Assembly: GCF_000225345.1 (NCBI RefSeq)
Contig: NC_015977.1
Coordinates: 940,001-1,004,000 of the forward strand
DNA length: 64,000 bases
Direction of reading: 5' to 3'
DNA from: Roseburia hominis A2-183
GTDB lineage: Bacteria > Bacillota > Clostridia > Lachnospirales > Lachnospiraceae
Shown here: in pieces, positions 7,519-16,649 of the stretch
Layout: the number at the start of each line of letters is the position of its first letter
Numbering within the stretch: the stretch's first letter is position 1
Made by a program: the position numbers and the translations under genes
The notes under the pieces: model-generated
What the model was told of the DNA's origin: nothing
The model's database searches: none
Seen by the model: the letters and a program-made list of their open reading frames with translations, nothing else

Positions 7519-9285
7519 TTGAAGATTACGCATGTAAAAGTATGCAATTATAGGAATTTAAGGAATATAGACATAGGCTTAGCAGAAACAGTTGCAATTA
7601 TAGGAGAAAACAATAGTGGTAAGAGTAATTTCTTAAAAGCAATTACGCTTCCTTTTTTAACCGATGATAATATACATATCAGTAAGAAATTATCATGGTC
7701 TGATATAAATAATGAAACTAAAAAGTGTTATTACAATAAAATTATTGAAAACCAGAATAAAATTAAGAATGACGAGATTACTATTGAGCAATTTGTAGAA
7801 TTATTGCCAATAGTAAGTGTTGAAGTTAATATTCAGGCAAGTGGTGCGGAGGAGTATTATGTCAAGGATTTGTCATATGAAATTAGAGATGGGAAAATTC
7901 AATATGGTATAAAATATGAGTTTGCACCTAAGAGTTGTGAAGATATATTCAGAATGGTAAAGGAAATTGTATCTGAGAATGAAATCAATGATGCGAATTT
8001 GAATGAGGTTAAAATGAATCTCTTACCAGTAGAATATTATAATTACTCAGTAAAGGTTTCTGATGGCAGTAATATATCATATGACACATTAAAGCAGTTC
8101 AAATATGAGGCTCTTGAGGCAGAAAGAGACGATTTTTCAAGAACTAAAAATCAATTAGGTTCAAAATTTTTGGTTGATTTATTGAAAGATGGACTTTCAG
8201 ATCAGGATAAATTAAAAATAGAAAAAGAATATAGCCATTTCTTTGAGTCTTTAAAAAAAATTAGTGATATCAATGACATAATAAACTGGCAAGATACATC
8301 GGAGCTAAAAGAGGCAAAGAAGTTTTTTTCACATATTAATATTCTTCCTAATATGCCACCAATGCAATCTATTTTAAACAGTGTAAGATTAGGGTATTCA
8401 GAAGAAGAACTGTCAATGCAAGGGTTGGGACATCGTAACTTAGTATTGTTGTTTGTTCTGATTAATTCGTTGATTGGTAAAAATTCGGATACTGCTCTGA
8501 ATGTTTTGACGATTGAAGAACCAGAAGCTCATTTATGCATTAACAATACTAGATTGATGGTCAGTTTTCTAAAAGCATTTACAGATAAGAATAAAACTGT
8601 TCAGTTATTCTACTCCACGCATAGTACTGAATTTATTAATAAAATGAATTTGAAAAATGTGGTGGTTTTACATAAGGGAAAAGCATTTTCGTTTGTTGAC
8701 GAATTAGAAGATGAAGATATAGCATATTTAGCAAAGAATCCTAATTTGGATCTTTTTAAGCTTTTTTTCTCTAAGAAATGTGTTTTGTTTGAGGGAATAT
8801 CAGAAGAATTACTAATTCGCTCTTATATTGACTCGCAAGTATCTTTGAGTGAGATTGAATTGCTATCATTCCATAAGGGATTTGAGAAAATAATGAATAT
8901 TTGGAAAAAAATCAATGAAGGTTCAGGTAACAAATTGGGCATTATACGAGATTATGATGACCAACTTGATGCAAAGAAACGACATGATAAGTATAATGAT
9001 GATAAAGAAATATGTGTTAGGACAACAGAGTATTATACCTTAGAACCGGAAATTGTAAATACTGGTGACAACTTTAATATTTTGAAGGAAAAATATGGAG
9101 AAGTTTTCGGTTGGAGTAATATGACAGCTGAGCAGCTTACAGAAGCATGGAAAAATGCAAAAGCATCAGATATGTTTACTATTTGTAAGGATTTAGCTAG
9201 TGGTGGATTAGAAGGATTTCAAATGCCCAAACATATTCAAGATGTATTAGATTTTCTTTCTCAAGAGCAGGAAGAGGTGTTATAA
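7519..9285 (+). CDS. gajA: GajA-type OLD-family ATPase/TOPRIM nuclease (Gabija)
   Basis: 588 residues. N-terminal ABC-type ATPase: Walker A GENNSGKS at 29-36, signature-like SMQGLGHRNL, Walker B LTIEEPEAHL at about 331-340, and a switch His in YSTHSTEF. C-terminal TOPRIM: CVLFEG (about 421) and the DxD-like RDYDD (about 477). With an SF1 helicase gene two bases downstream this is the class 2 OLD/Gabija layout. Gabija degrades or nicks invading phage DNA when nucleotides are depleted. TTG start with the site AGGAAGTGAAGA; about 50 bases separate it from the previous gene, so it may have its own expression signals. Confidence 0.88.
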   Translation: MKITHVKVCNYRNLRNIDIGLAETVAIIGENNSGKSNFLKAITLPFLTDDNIHISKKLSWSDINNETKKCYYNKIIENQNKIKNDEITIEQFVELLPIVSVEVNIQASGAEEYYVKDLSYEIRDGKIQYGIKYEFAPKSCEDIFRMVKEIVSENEINDANLNEVKMNLLPVEYYNYSVKVSDGSNISYDTLKQFKYEALEAERDDFSRTKNQLGSKFLVDLLKDGLSDQDKLKIEKEYSHFFESLKKISDINDIINWQDTSELKEAKKFFSHINILPNMPPMQSILNSVRLGYSEEELSMQGLGHRNLVLLFVLINSLIGKNSDTALNVLTIEEPEAHLCINNTRLMVSFLKAFTDKNKTVQLFYSTHSTEFINKMNLKNVVVLHKGKAFSFVDELEDEDIAYLAKNPNLDLFKLFFSKKCVLFEGISEELLIRSYIDSQVSLSEIELLSFHKGFEKIMNIWKKINEGSGNKLGIIRDYDDQLDAKKRHDKYNDDKEICVRTTEYYTLEPEIVNTGDNFNILKEKYGEVFGWSNMTAEQLTEAWKNAKASDMFTICKDLASGGLEGFQMPKHIQDVLDFLSQEQEEVL

Positions 9286-9286
9286 A

Positions 9287-10627
9287 GTGGAAATAAATAT
9301 AGCGGGGGCCGGAGCAGGAAAGACTACAAAGATGTCAGATAAAATAATACTTCTTCGTAATCAAATAGATGAGAATAAGAAAATATTTTGCGTTGCGTTT
9401 ACTAATAGTGCCGTAGATTGCATTCGTAGAAAATTATGTGAACATTATGTACAAATCCCGGAAAATATAATAGTGAGTACGATTCATTCATTTCTGTATA
9501 GAGAAATAATAAAACCGTATTATCATTTACTTTATGGAAAGAAATATGAAAAAATTTCTATTTCGGATTTACCCCAAGATGCAAAGTATAAAAATGCAAA
9601 GATTAAAAGACTTGATGAGTTGAATGTACTTCACCAAACAGTAATTCCTGAACATGCTAAATGGGTGTTATGTAAAAAATCAAAGGACACAAAAAGTATA
9701 AAGAATGGCAGAGTAATCATTAAAAATGCAATTGCAAAATATTGCGGCGCAATCTGTATAGATGAAGTACAGGATATAGATAAGCATATGCAAGAAATTA
9801 TAGAAGAATTAAGTAGAATGGGAATCCCCATGTTGCTGATGGGAGATCCAAAACAGGATTTAAAAGGTTTTAAATGCTTAAGGAATCTTATGTCTATATA
9901 CAAGCAAAATGTTAGATATATATCGGAATGCCATAGATGTCCGCAATTACATTTAGAACTGTCAAATCGTTTAGTAGATGAAAATGAAAAACAGAAATCT
10001 GAAAAAGATTCCGGACAATTGTCAATATATTATGAAAGTGAAATTGATTGTCGCACGTTAATTGAAAGTCAAAAATATGATTTGATGTATATATCCCAGA
10101 AGCAAGGGGTATATGAAACGCATGACTACAAGAAAAATAATATGAGAGAGAATTTAGCGGAAGAGCTTGAACCATTGTTGTCTGAGAATCATCCAACCAA
10201 AGATACTCTGACAGTAAAAAAAGTAGCGTATTATTATGCTGGGAAGATGATTGAAAAGTACAGGAATACGGGAAAGAAAAAAGATGCAATGGCATTACTG
10301 AGCAAGTGTGAAAAAATAGATTCAAGAAGATATGGCATTATCATAAATATTTTTGAAGACGAAAGCCCAATAAAACAGGAAGATAAGATTTTTGTAAAAT
10401 CAATAGACTACATAAAGGGAATGGAGGGTGAGAAGTGTTTGTTTATTCTTACTAACGATTTGGCGGCATATTTATTTGACGATAATACCGAGATGAATAA
10501 GACCAAGAATAAGCTTTATGTAGCACTTACTCGTTCGCTAAATGAATTGTCGATGTACATATTAAAAGAAGTTGAGAATAAATACACAAAGAAGAGAATA
10601 CAGGATTTTTTTGAAGGATACCTTTGA
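9287..10627 (+). CDS. gajB: GajB-type UvrD-like SF1 helicase (Gabija)
   Basis: 446 residues, GTG start, one base after the gajA stop. Helicase motifs in order: Walker A GAGAGKTT (7-14), DEVQD (about 159-163), GDPKQ (about 185), ECHRCP, the motif V-like KGMEGEKCLFIL and YVALTR (about 411). It is shorter than housekeeping UvrD/PcrA, which fits GajB. In Gabija, GajB senses DNA ends and partners GajA. The adjacency and sizes make a complete-looking two-gene system. Confidence 0.88.
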   Translation: MEINIAGAGAGKTTKMSDKIILLRNQIDENKKIFCVAFTNSAVDCIRRKLCEHYVQIPENIIVSTIHSFLYREIIKPYYHLLYGKKYEKISISDLPQDAKYKNAKIKRLDELNVLHQTVIPEHAKWVLCKKSKDTKSIKNGRVIIKNAIAKYCGAICIDEVQDIDKHMQEIIEELSRMGIPMLLMGDPKQDLKGFKCLRNLMSIYKQNVRYISECHRCPQLHLELSNRLVDENEKQKSEKDSGQLSIYYESEIDCRTLIESQKYDLMYISQKQGVYETHDYKKNNMRENLAEELEPLLSENHPTKDTLTVKKVAYYYAGKMIEKYRNTGKKKDAMALLSKCEKIDSRRYGIIINIFEDESPIKQEDKIFVKSIDYIKGMEGEKCLFILTNDLAAYLFDDNTEMNKTKNKLYVALTRSLNELSMYILKEVENKYTKKRIQDFFEGYL

Positions 10628-10681
10628 ATGTGAAGGAGAGAAGGTATTATAAGTAATTTAGGTGGATAGGGAATAGCTTTG

Positions 10682-11569
10682 ATGGTAAAGATTTCATTTG
10701 GATTGGTAAATGAGCGGTGCGAATTAACAAATGCAGGGGCATTACTTGCGGATGAAAGTCCGATTCGTTGTTCAAGATTATTTTGTACAAGGTGGAATGG
10801 ATTAAATAAAAGTGGTGGCGCAGTTGATGCGTTAGATGATGTGGAGTATTCAGGTAGTGTTATTTCACTGATTGAAAATGGAGAGGCATTCATCAAGCGT
10901 AATTGTAAAATGAAGTGGCGTAAGATTGCAAATTCAAGAGAAGAAATGCCGGAGTATGTAGAGCGAAGTTATCACGAAGCACTTGTTAATGCTTTGGCTC
11001 ACCGTGACTATCTGGTGAATGGAAGTGAAGTGCATATTGACATATATGATGACAGAATGGAAATTTATTCCCCGGGAGGAATGCCGGATGGTTCCATGAT
11101 TCAAGACAGAGATCCATTTACAGTAGCTTCTACCAGAAGAAATCCGGTTCTTGCCGATGTATTCAACCGGCTTGGATATATGGAGCGTAAAGGTAGTGGA
11201 TTTGGAAAGATTATCAGTGGATATGAATTTCAAATTAATTATAATGAGAGTAAAAGACCATCATTCCGCTCAGACAGATATGAGTTTACTGTAGTGATGC
11301 CGAATCTGAACTATGATGTCCCTCAAAATTTTGAAGGAAATGAGACAATGTCTGAATCAATGTCCGAATCAATGTCCGAATTGGAAAGGACAAGAATGCA
11401 GATAATTTTGCACTATCTCGATACAAATAAAGAAATAAATAGCTCTATTGCAGCAAAATTATTGAAAGCGGAAATAAAGACGGCAAGTCGACTGTTATCG
11501 AAGGCAGCAAAATTGGATATTCTTAAAAGTTACGGAAAAACAAAGAATAAAGTATATTTTAGAGAATAA
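10682..11569 (+). pseudogene. ATP-binding protein (AlbA/Schlafen-type with HATPase_c_4), N-terminus lost
   Basis: Homology starts in mid-protein with LTNAGALLADESPIR, followed by the HATPase_c_4-type segment SYHEALVNALAHRDY and GGMPDGSM, RRNPVLADVFNRLGYMERKGSGF, and a C-terminal winged-helix-like tail. Full-length relatives carry an AlbA_2/Schlafen-type DNA-binding domain in front; it is missing here, and the first codons (TTG 10679 or ATG 10682) have no ribosome site. A tandem SESMSESMSE repeat precedes the tail. Probably an N-terminally truncated gene; expression from the Gabija transcript cannot be excluded. Confidence 0.7.
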
Positions 11570-11641
11570 TGCAAATGGATGCTAAAAATGTTCCTCGGGC
11601 TAGGGAACAAATTAAAAAAGAACATGAAATAAGGATAAAAG

Positions 11642-12064
11642 ATGAAAGTAAAATTAGAAGACATAATCGAGGCAATGGAATTTGCCGGTATGGAAACAGA
11701 ATATTATTATGATACCCAAAACGAAAAAGTTCTGATGTTGTTTGATGGAATGGTGGATGGTGAGGACAATCCGGAACTTTTTGAAGATATCAAAGAGGGA
11801 TTTGTTGAGGATTATATACCGTTACCGGGACAATACGATATCAACGAGTATCGAATAATGGAAGAGTTTATATACGAGCTTCCGGAGGGAAAGAATCAGA
11901 ATGTATTGGCAGGGGCAATCCAAGGAAGAGGCGCTTTTAGAAGATTTAAGGATAAATTGTATGACTTGAATCTGGAGAAACAGTGGTACCAATATCGTGA
12001 TGAAGCTTATGAAAAAATAGCAAGGCAATGGTGTGAAAGACATAAGATTGATCTTGTTGAATAA
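11642..12064 (+). CDS. UPF0158-family protein
   Basis: 140 residues, acidic. The layout, with a MLFDGMVDG strand, ELFEDIKEGFVEDYIPLP, then GRGAFRRFKDKLYDL and a C-terminal WY-rich helix, fits UPF0158, a family of small uncharacterised proteins often found beside toxin or defence genes. ATG 11642 has the site AAGGATAAAAG. It is 16 bases ahead of the WYL regulator and may be co-transcribed with it. No function can be given. Confidence 0.7.
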   Translation: MKVKLEDIIEAMEFAGMETEYYYDTQNEKVLMLFDGMVDGEDNPELFEDIKEGFVEDYIPLPGQYDINEYRIMEEFIYELPEGKNQNVLAGAIQGRGAFRRFKDKLYDLNLEKQWYQYRDEAYEKIARQWCERHKIDLVE

Positions 12065-12080
12065 AAGAAAGAGGTAAATT

Positions 12081-13079
12081 GTGAGTGATTTCGAAAAAAA
12101 CAGAGTATTGGCATTATATAAGATTCTGACAGCATATACAGACGAACAACATCAGATTTCTATGCAAGATATTCTGGTTCACATGGATGCAGAAGGTTAT
12201 TACTGTAGTGAAGACAGTATTCTGCGATATATAAAACAATTAAGAAATGAATTAGGGGTAGATGTAATTTCCGGTCGTGGAAGGAATGCTCGTTATTTCA
12301 TTGGAAACAGACTTTTGGAAAAGGAAGAGATGAAACTTATTATTGATTCCGTTAATGCGTCTAATTTCATTGAGAAAAGTATTGCCACCAAAATGATTGA
12401 TAAATTGAAATCTACTATGAGTCTGTATGATGCGGAAGAACTGGATAGAAGCGTGTTAGGGATTAATATTGCAAAAGCAGAGAATAAGAAAATTCTCTAT
12501 AATGTAAATTTGATTCAGGAAGCTCTATCTAAGGGGGTTCAGATAAGTTTTGATTATATGGTGTGGGATAGAAATAAGAAGTTGGTAAAAAAGTCGGATA
12601 GACGATATAACATGAACCCCTGGGCTTTAATATGGGCAAATGATAGGTATTATTTGTATGGATATGATGTAAAAGAAAAAGATGGTGTATTAAGTGAAAG
12701 AAATTATAGAGTGGATAAACTTGATAATATCAAGTTGTCCGATATACCAAGAGCTGGTAAAAGCCAGTTCCGTATTTTTAATGCTAATACATATGTTTCA
12801 AGACGGATGGGTATGTTTTCAGGAAAAGAACAGGTAATAACTGTGAGAATTCCGGATACGTTAGTTGGTCCTTTTATAGATCAATTTGGTAAGAGGATTA
12901 CAATTTCGGAATACACAGAGGGTATGTTGTTAGTTACTTTTAATGCAGTTGCGTCTGTTATCTTGCTTGGATGGTTATTAGGATTACAATATGTAGAGGT
13001 ATTAGAACCACAGAGTGTTAGGAATGCTATGACTGATTTGATAAAACAAAATATGGAAATATATTCTAAAAAGAATTGA
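12081..13079 (+). CDS. WYL-domain transcriptional regulator (DeoR-type HTH)
   Basis: 332 residues, GTG start after an AGAGGTAAA site. N-terminal winged helix (residues ~8-75, with SMQDILVHMDAEGYYCSEDS), then a WYL domain (about 135-220) with MNPWALIWANDRYYLYGYD, and a C-terminal WCX-like region. Such regulators (BrxR/CapW type) control defence operons, responding to a nucleic-acid ligand. It is separated by a terminator from the downstream helicase-nuclease gene and is the obvious candidate to control it. Confidence 0.85.
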   Translation: MSDFEKNRVLALYKILTAYTDEQHQISMQDILVHMDAEGYYCSEDSILRYIKQLRNELGVDVISGRGRNARYFIGNRLLEKEEMKLIIDSVNASNFIEKSIATKMIDKLKSTMSLYDAEELDRSVLGINIAKAENKKILYNVNLIQEALSKGVQISFDYMVWDRNKKLVKKSDRRYNMNPWALIWANDRYYLYGYDVKEKDGVLSERNYRVDKLDNIKLSDIPRAGKSQFRIFNANTYVSRRMGMFSGKEQVITVRIPDTLVGPFIDQFGKRITISEYTEGMLLVTFNAVASVILLGWLLGLQYVEVLEPQSVRNAMTDLIKQNMEIYSKKN

Positions 13080-13103
13080 CGCAAATATGCGGCAATTCTT
13101 TTT
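13068..13103 (+). terminator. Terminator after the WYL regulator
   Basis: AAAAAGAATTG pairs with CAATTCTTTTT, with an inner CGC/GCG, overlapping the WYL stop codon. The symmetric A/T tails could make it work in both directions. It separates the regulator from the following helicase operon. Confidence 0.8.
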
Positions 13104-13124
13104 CCGTTCTATGATAAAATTATA

Positions 13125-13130
13125 TATAAT
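13125..13130 (+). promoter_or_regulatory. Possible -10 box of the DdmDE-like operon
   Basis: A TATAAT in a very AT-rich stretch between the terminator and the helicase-nuclease start. The -35 region at the right distance (about TTCCGT) is poor, as would fit a regulated promoter. Low certainty. Confidence 0.35.
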
Positions 13131-13181
13131 TTTACTGTTACCAATCATGCAAGAAATAAGCAACCACAAGGAGGTTTGGTG

Positions 13182-16100
13182 TTGAAAGATTACTTATTAG
13201 ATGTTATGCAACAACATGAACATGGTTTGTATATGTGCGAATTACCAACGGGCAATGGAAAAACTTATGATTCGGCACGGGCAATGAAAGAATATGCGGA
13301 TTCAATTGGTGATGATACCAAAATCATTTACCTGACAACTTTAAATAAGAATTTACCAGAAGATGCATTGAGGGCGGCATATGGGAGTGAGGAGCTTTAT
13401 AAGCGTAATATATTGAGATTACGCTCTAATTTTGATGAGGTTGTAGAAAAAATTCTTGAGATTGAAGTGCCGGAGGAAATGAAAACGGATGCGTATCTTA
13501 AATTATGCAAGGATGTTTCCCTTTATCGTAATGCTGTGGAAAAAAGATATGCCGATAAGGAATATATAAAAGAATTGGCTGACAGAATAACAGAAGGGGA
13601 CAGGCAGCTTCGATATGAAATTACTAAACATTTAAAGAATAGATTTCAAACAAAGACACAGCGAAAAAATGCTATTAGAACTGATGCTAAATATAAATGG
13701 ATTGGGCAATTATATCCTGCAGTATTTACAGACGATTACAAAATAATATTAATGAGTGTCAGTAAGTTTATGAAGAGAAATTCTATTCTTATTGATTCCA
13801 GTTATGAGTTTTTGAATTCGGATTTAATAGAAAACGCAGTAATTGTTATTGATGAATTTGATGCAACGAAGGATACTATACAAAGTGAGCTGATTGATAA
13901 GTCATTGGCAATGCAGGAAGACTATATACAGTTGTTTCGTCAGATATATCGTACTTTGAATCCAAACGATTTTTCTTCCAGTATGAGACAAGCTATGGAT
14001 GAGGTTGAAAAATTAGGGAATAGAAATACATTTACAACACTAATGGATGAAGCAAGAGAAATTGCAGAGAATTATCATGTAAGGTTAAGTATAAAAACCA
14101 AAGAAGATTTAGTGGATCAGAGACAGATTTTCTTGTTTAATGATGGTTCATTCCATACGGTTTTAAAAGAAGGGGCACAGTATATCCGCTCATCCTTAAA
14201 TAAAGAAGACAATCGTATTGATGTTTTCTTTGAGGGGAAAGATGATTTTTTCAAGAACAGAAACAAAGAGAAGGATATTGTGTTATATAGTTTATTGCGT
14301 GAGATTAATGTATTTCTTTTGCATTTTAGGTTATTTTCTATAGAATGGGCAAGAAATTACATGGAAATTATAAATAGCTCCAGAAGCGGTATCATGGATG
14401 CGATGAATTTGGAGAATGCTATTAGTACAATCCTAAAAAGATTAGAATTAACTAATAAGCAAAGAGATTTGTTGATGGGTGAAACTTGCCAAATGATTAG
14501 AAATAATCGTGAACTGATATTGGAGGATAGAAGCTTCTATCAAGTTGGCATGGAGTATTATGAATTTGAGGATAATGATTCTCATCATGACAATACAAAT
14601 CTTAAATTTGTTAAGGTATATGATACTCCTGAAAAAATCATGTTATACCTTGCAGGAAAAGCAACTGTGTTTGGGATATCGGCAACTGCTGAAGTTGATA
14701 CAGTTGTTGGAAATTATGATTTGAGATATTTGAAGGAGCGGTTAAAAGACAGGTTTCATAAGACGCCGGGTTATTTAAAGGACAAAACAAGAACTGCATT
14801 AGAAAAAAGATGGAGCGCTTATGCAGATGGCGAGATAAATGTACATGGGGAAGTAATCAGCAGTAATATACAAGGATTCAATGCAGAAGATTATTGCAAA
14901 ACATTTATGGATGCAGAATTTGCACGTTATGCTTCAAACATTATCACCAATATAACAGATAACGAATATCAGATAATAAGATACTGCAATGTACTTCAAT
15001 CAATGTGTATTTTTAATAGGAATGAAGATATTCAATCAATGTTGTACTTGGGAATGGCATTGCCGAAAAAGAACAATCCCGGCATGGATGAAGGCGTTCT
15101 GCAGCAGTTGTTTGAATACTCTCAGATGGAGACACAGCAGAGTAATAGTAGTGTTTGTTTCTTGAAAAGCGACAATTTTGAACAAGATAAGGAAGAATTG
15201 CAGCAGCGATTGTCATGTGGAGAAAAGATATTTGTTATGTCATCTTATCAGACTATAGGTGCTGGACAGAATTTACAATATAAGATTCTGAAAGGTAAAA
15301 AAGTTGTTCAACTGGGAGAGTTTACCGAAGGTGACAAGAGATTCTTATATAAGGATTTCGATGCATTGTATCTGGGAAATATAACTAATATGACAGTAAA
15401 TACATATCAGGATGAGACAATAACATCTCATGATTTGTTGCAGATGTTGTTTCAAATTGAGGAATTATACGAGAACGGTGAAATGAATTATTCTGAAAAG
15501 GACCAAATGTTAAAGCTTGCGTTTCGTTCTTATACAGGAAGTGACCAATTCACTTTAAACAAGTTGTATAAGTTAAAGAGTGTAGTTGTGCAAGCTAGCC
15601 GAATGGTTTTACAAGCAGTTGGGCGTATGTGTAGAACATTTGTAAAGAGTCCTAATATATACTTGTTTGTTGAGTCGGAACTGTTAGAGAAATTGTATGT
15701 TGGTGAAATAAATAAACGTATATTATCACCTGAAATGAAAGCAATTGTATCTATGCGAGAGACAATTGGAAAGGATTATCTTCCGGACGAAAACCTTATG
15801 CTTAATAAGGCGGAAAAGATATCCTCGGTTGGTCTTTGGACGATTCGAAGAATGTTGGCAAAGGATTGGACTATTGAAAGTATGCAGTTGTGGGAACAGT
15901 TAAGGTCGTTGGTATTACAGTATCCGACGGCAAGTACATATGACTGGCAGAATAATGAATATCTTCAAAAACTTTATATTACAAGTGGAGAAAAGCGGAA
16001 CCAGTATATTTACTCACAGTATTCAGATTTCAATGATGTTACTATAGATTTTGGAAACGACAAGGTGGCATTTAAAAACAGTAAAAGAGCTAAAATAAAG

Positions 16101-16649
16101 GGGAATTCTGATGAAGTTGCTATTTATGAAATGAGTGAAAAGGAATCCGGTTTGCAGGCGATACTTAGATATCCCGGAATGAAAGCTCATTTTGAAGAAA
16201 TGGGATATGCATTGAAATTTGAAATGAATGAATATCTTCTTAGTCCAGTGTTGTTTCATAATATTTATAAAGGTGCATTGGGCGAAGTGGCTGGTAAGTT
16301 TATATTGAAAAGAGAATTGGGAATTGAATTATCACCAATAACAGTGCCGGAATATTTTGAATTCTTCGATTATAAGCTATCTGATGATGTGTATGTTGAT
16401 TTTAAGAATTGGAAGTTTACATATGTGCAGGATAGAGACGAAATCAGAAAAGATATATTGAGAAAGTTGGAGGCTATAGGGGCTAAACGGGTTTATATCA
16501 TAAATGTTGTATCAGATAAAAATTACAAGCCGAGTGCCATAGTGGATCAGTGCTTGGTGGAGATTCCGATGCTTATAAGAGAAGATGGTACAGTTTGTTA
16601 TGAAAATTTACATATGATTTGTAAGGAGGATTTCGAAAATGTTAACTAA
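13182..16649 (+). CDS. ddmD: SF2 helicase - PD-(D/E)XK nuclease, DdmD-like
   Basis: About 1155 residues. Helicase core: Walker A LPTGNGKT near residue 21, Walker B IDEFD near 222, the SAT-type motif GISATAEV near 500, and QAVGRMCRT near 811. The C-terminus looks like a PD-(D/E)XK nuclease: LGEVAGKF (about 1033), then DYKLSDDVYVDFKNWK with the D-x-K pair near 1073. Helicase plus C-terminal nuclease of this size, with a ~700-residue partner gene overlapping by 11 bases, is the layout of DdmD, which destroys plasmids with DdmE. TTG 13182 is seven bases after AAGGAGG; GTG 13179 and TTG 13176 are alternatives. Family assignment is from architecture, not from a search. Confidence 0.65.
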   Translation: MKDYLLDVMQQHEHGLYMCELPTGNGKTYDSARAMKEYADSIGDDTKIIYLTTLNKNLPEDALRAAYGSEELYKRNILRLRSNFDEVVEKILEIEVPEEMKTDAYLKLCKDVSLYRNAVEKRYADKEYIKELADRITEGDRQLRYEITKHLKNRFQTKTQRKNAIRTDAKYKWIGQLYPAVFTDDYKIILMSVSKFMKRNSILIDSSYEFLNSDLIENAVIVIDEFDATKDTIQSELIDKSLAMQEDYIQLFRQIYRTLNPNDFSSSMRQAMDEVEKLGNRNTFTTLMDEAREIAENYHVRLSIKTKEDLVDQRQIFLFNDGSFHTVLKEGAQYIRSSLNKEDNRIDVFFEGKDDFFKNRNKEKDIVLYSLLREINVFLLHFRLFSIEWARNYMEIINSSRSGIMDAMNLENAISTILKRLELTNKQRDLLMGETCQMIRNNRELILEDRSFYQVGMEYYEFEDNDSHHDNTNLKFVKVYDTPEKIMLYLAGKATVFGISATAEVDTVVGNYDLRYLKERLKDRFHKTPGYLKDKTRTALEKRWSAYADGEINVHGEVISSNIQGFNAEDYCKTFMDAEFARYASNIITNITDNEYQIIRYCNVLQSMCIFNRNEDIQSMLYLGMALPKKNNPGMDEGVLQQLFEYSQMETQQSNSSVCFLKSDNFEQDKEELQQRLSCGEKIFVMSSYQTIGAGQNLQYKILKGKKVVQLGEFTEGDKRFLYKDFDALYLGNITNMTVNTYQDETITSHDLLQMLFQIEELYENGEMNYSEKDQMLKLAFRSYTGSDQFTLNKLYKLKSVVVQASRMVLQAVGRMCRTFVKSPNIYLFVESELLEKLYVGEINKRILSPEMKAIVSMRETIGKDYLPDENLMLNKAEKISSVGLWTIRRMLAKDWTIESMQLWEQLRSLVLQYPTASTYDWQNNEYLQKLYITSGEKRNQYIYSQYSDFNDVTIDFGNDKVAFKNSKRAKIKGNSDEVAIYEMSEKESGLQAILRYPGMKAHFEEMGYALKFEMNEYLLSPVLFHNIYKGALGEVAGKFILKRELGIELSPITVPEYFEFFDYKLSDDVYVDFKNWKFTYVQDRDEIRKDILRKLEAIGAKRVYIINVVSDKNYKPSAIVDQCLVEIPMLIREDGTVCYENLHMICKEDFENVN

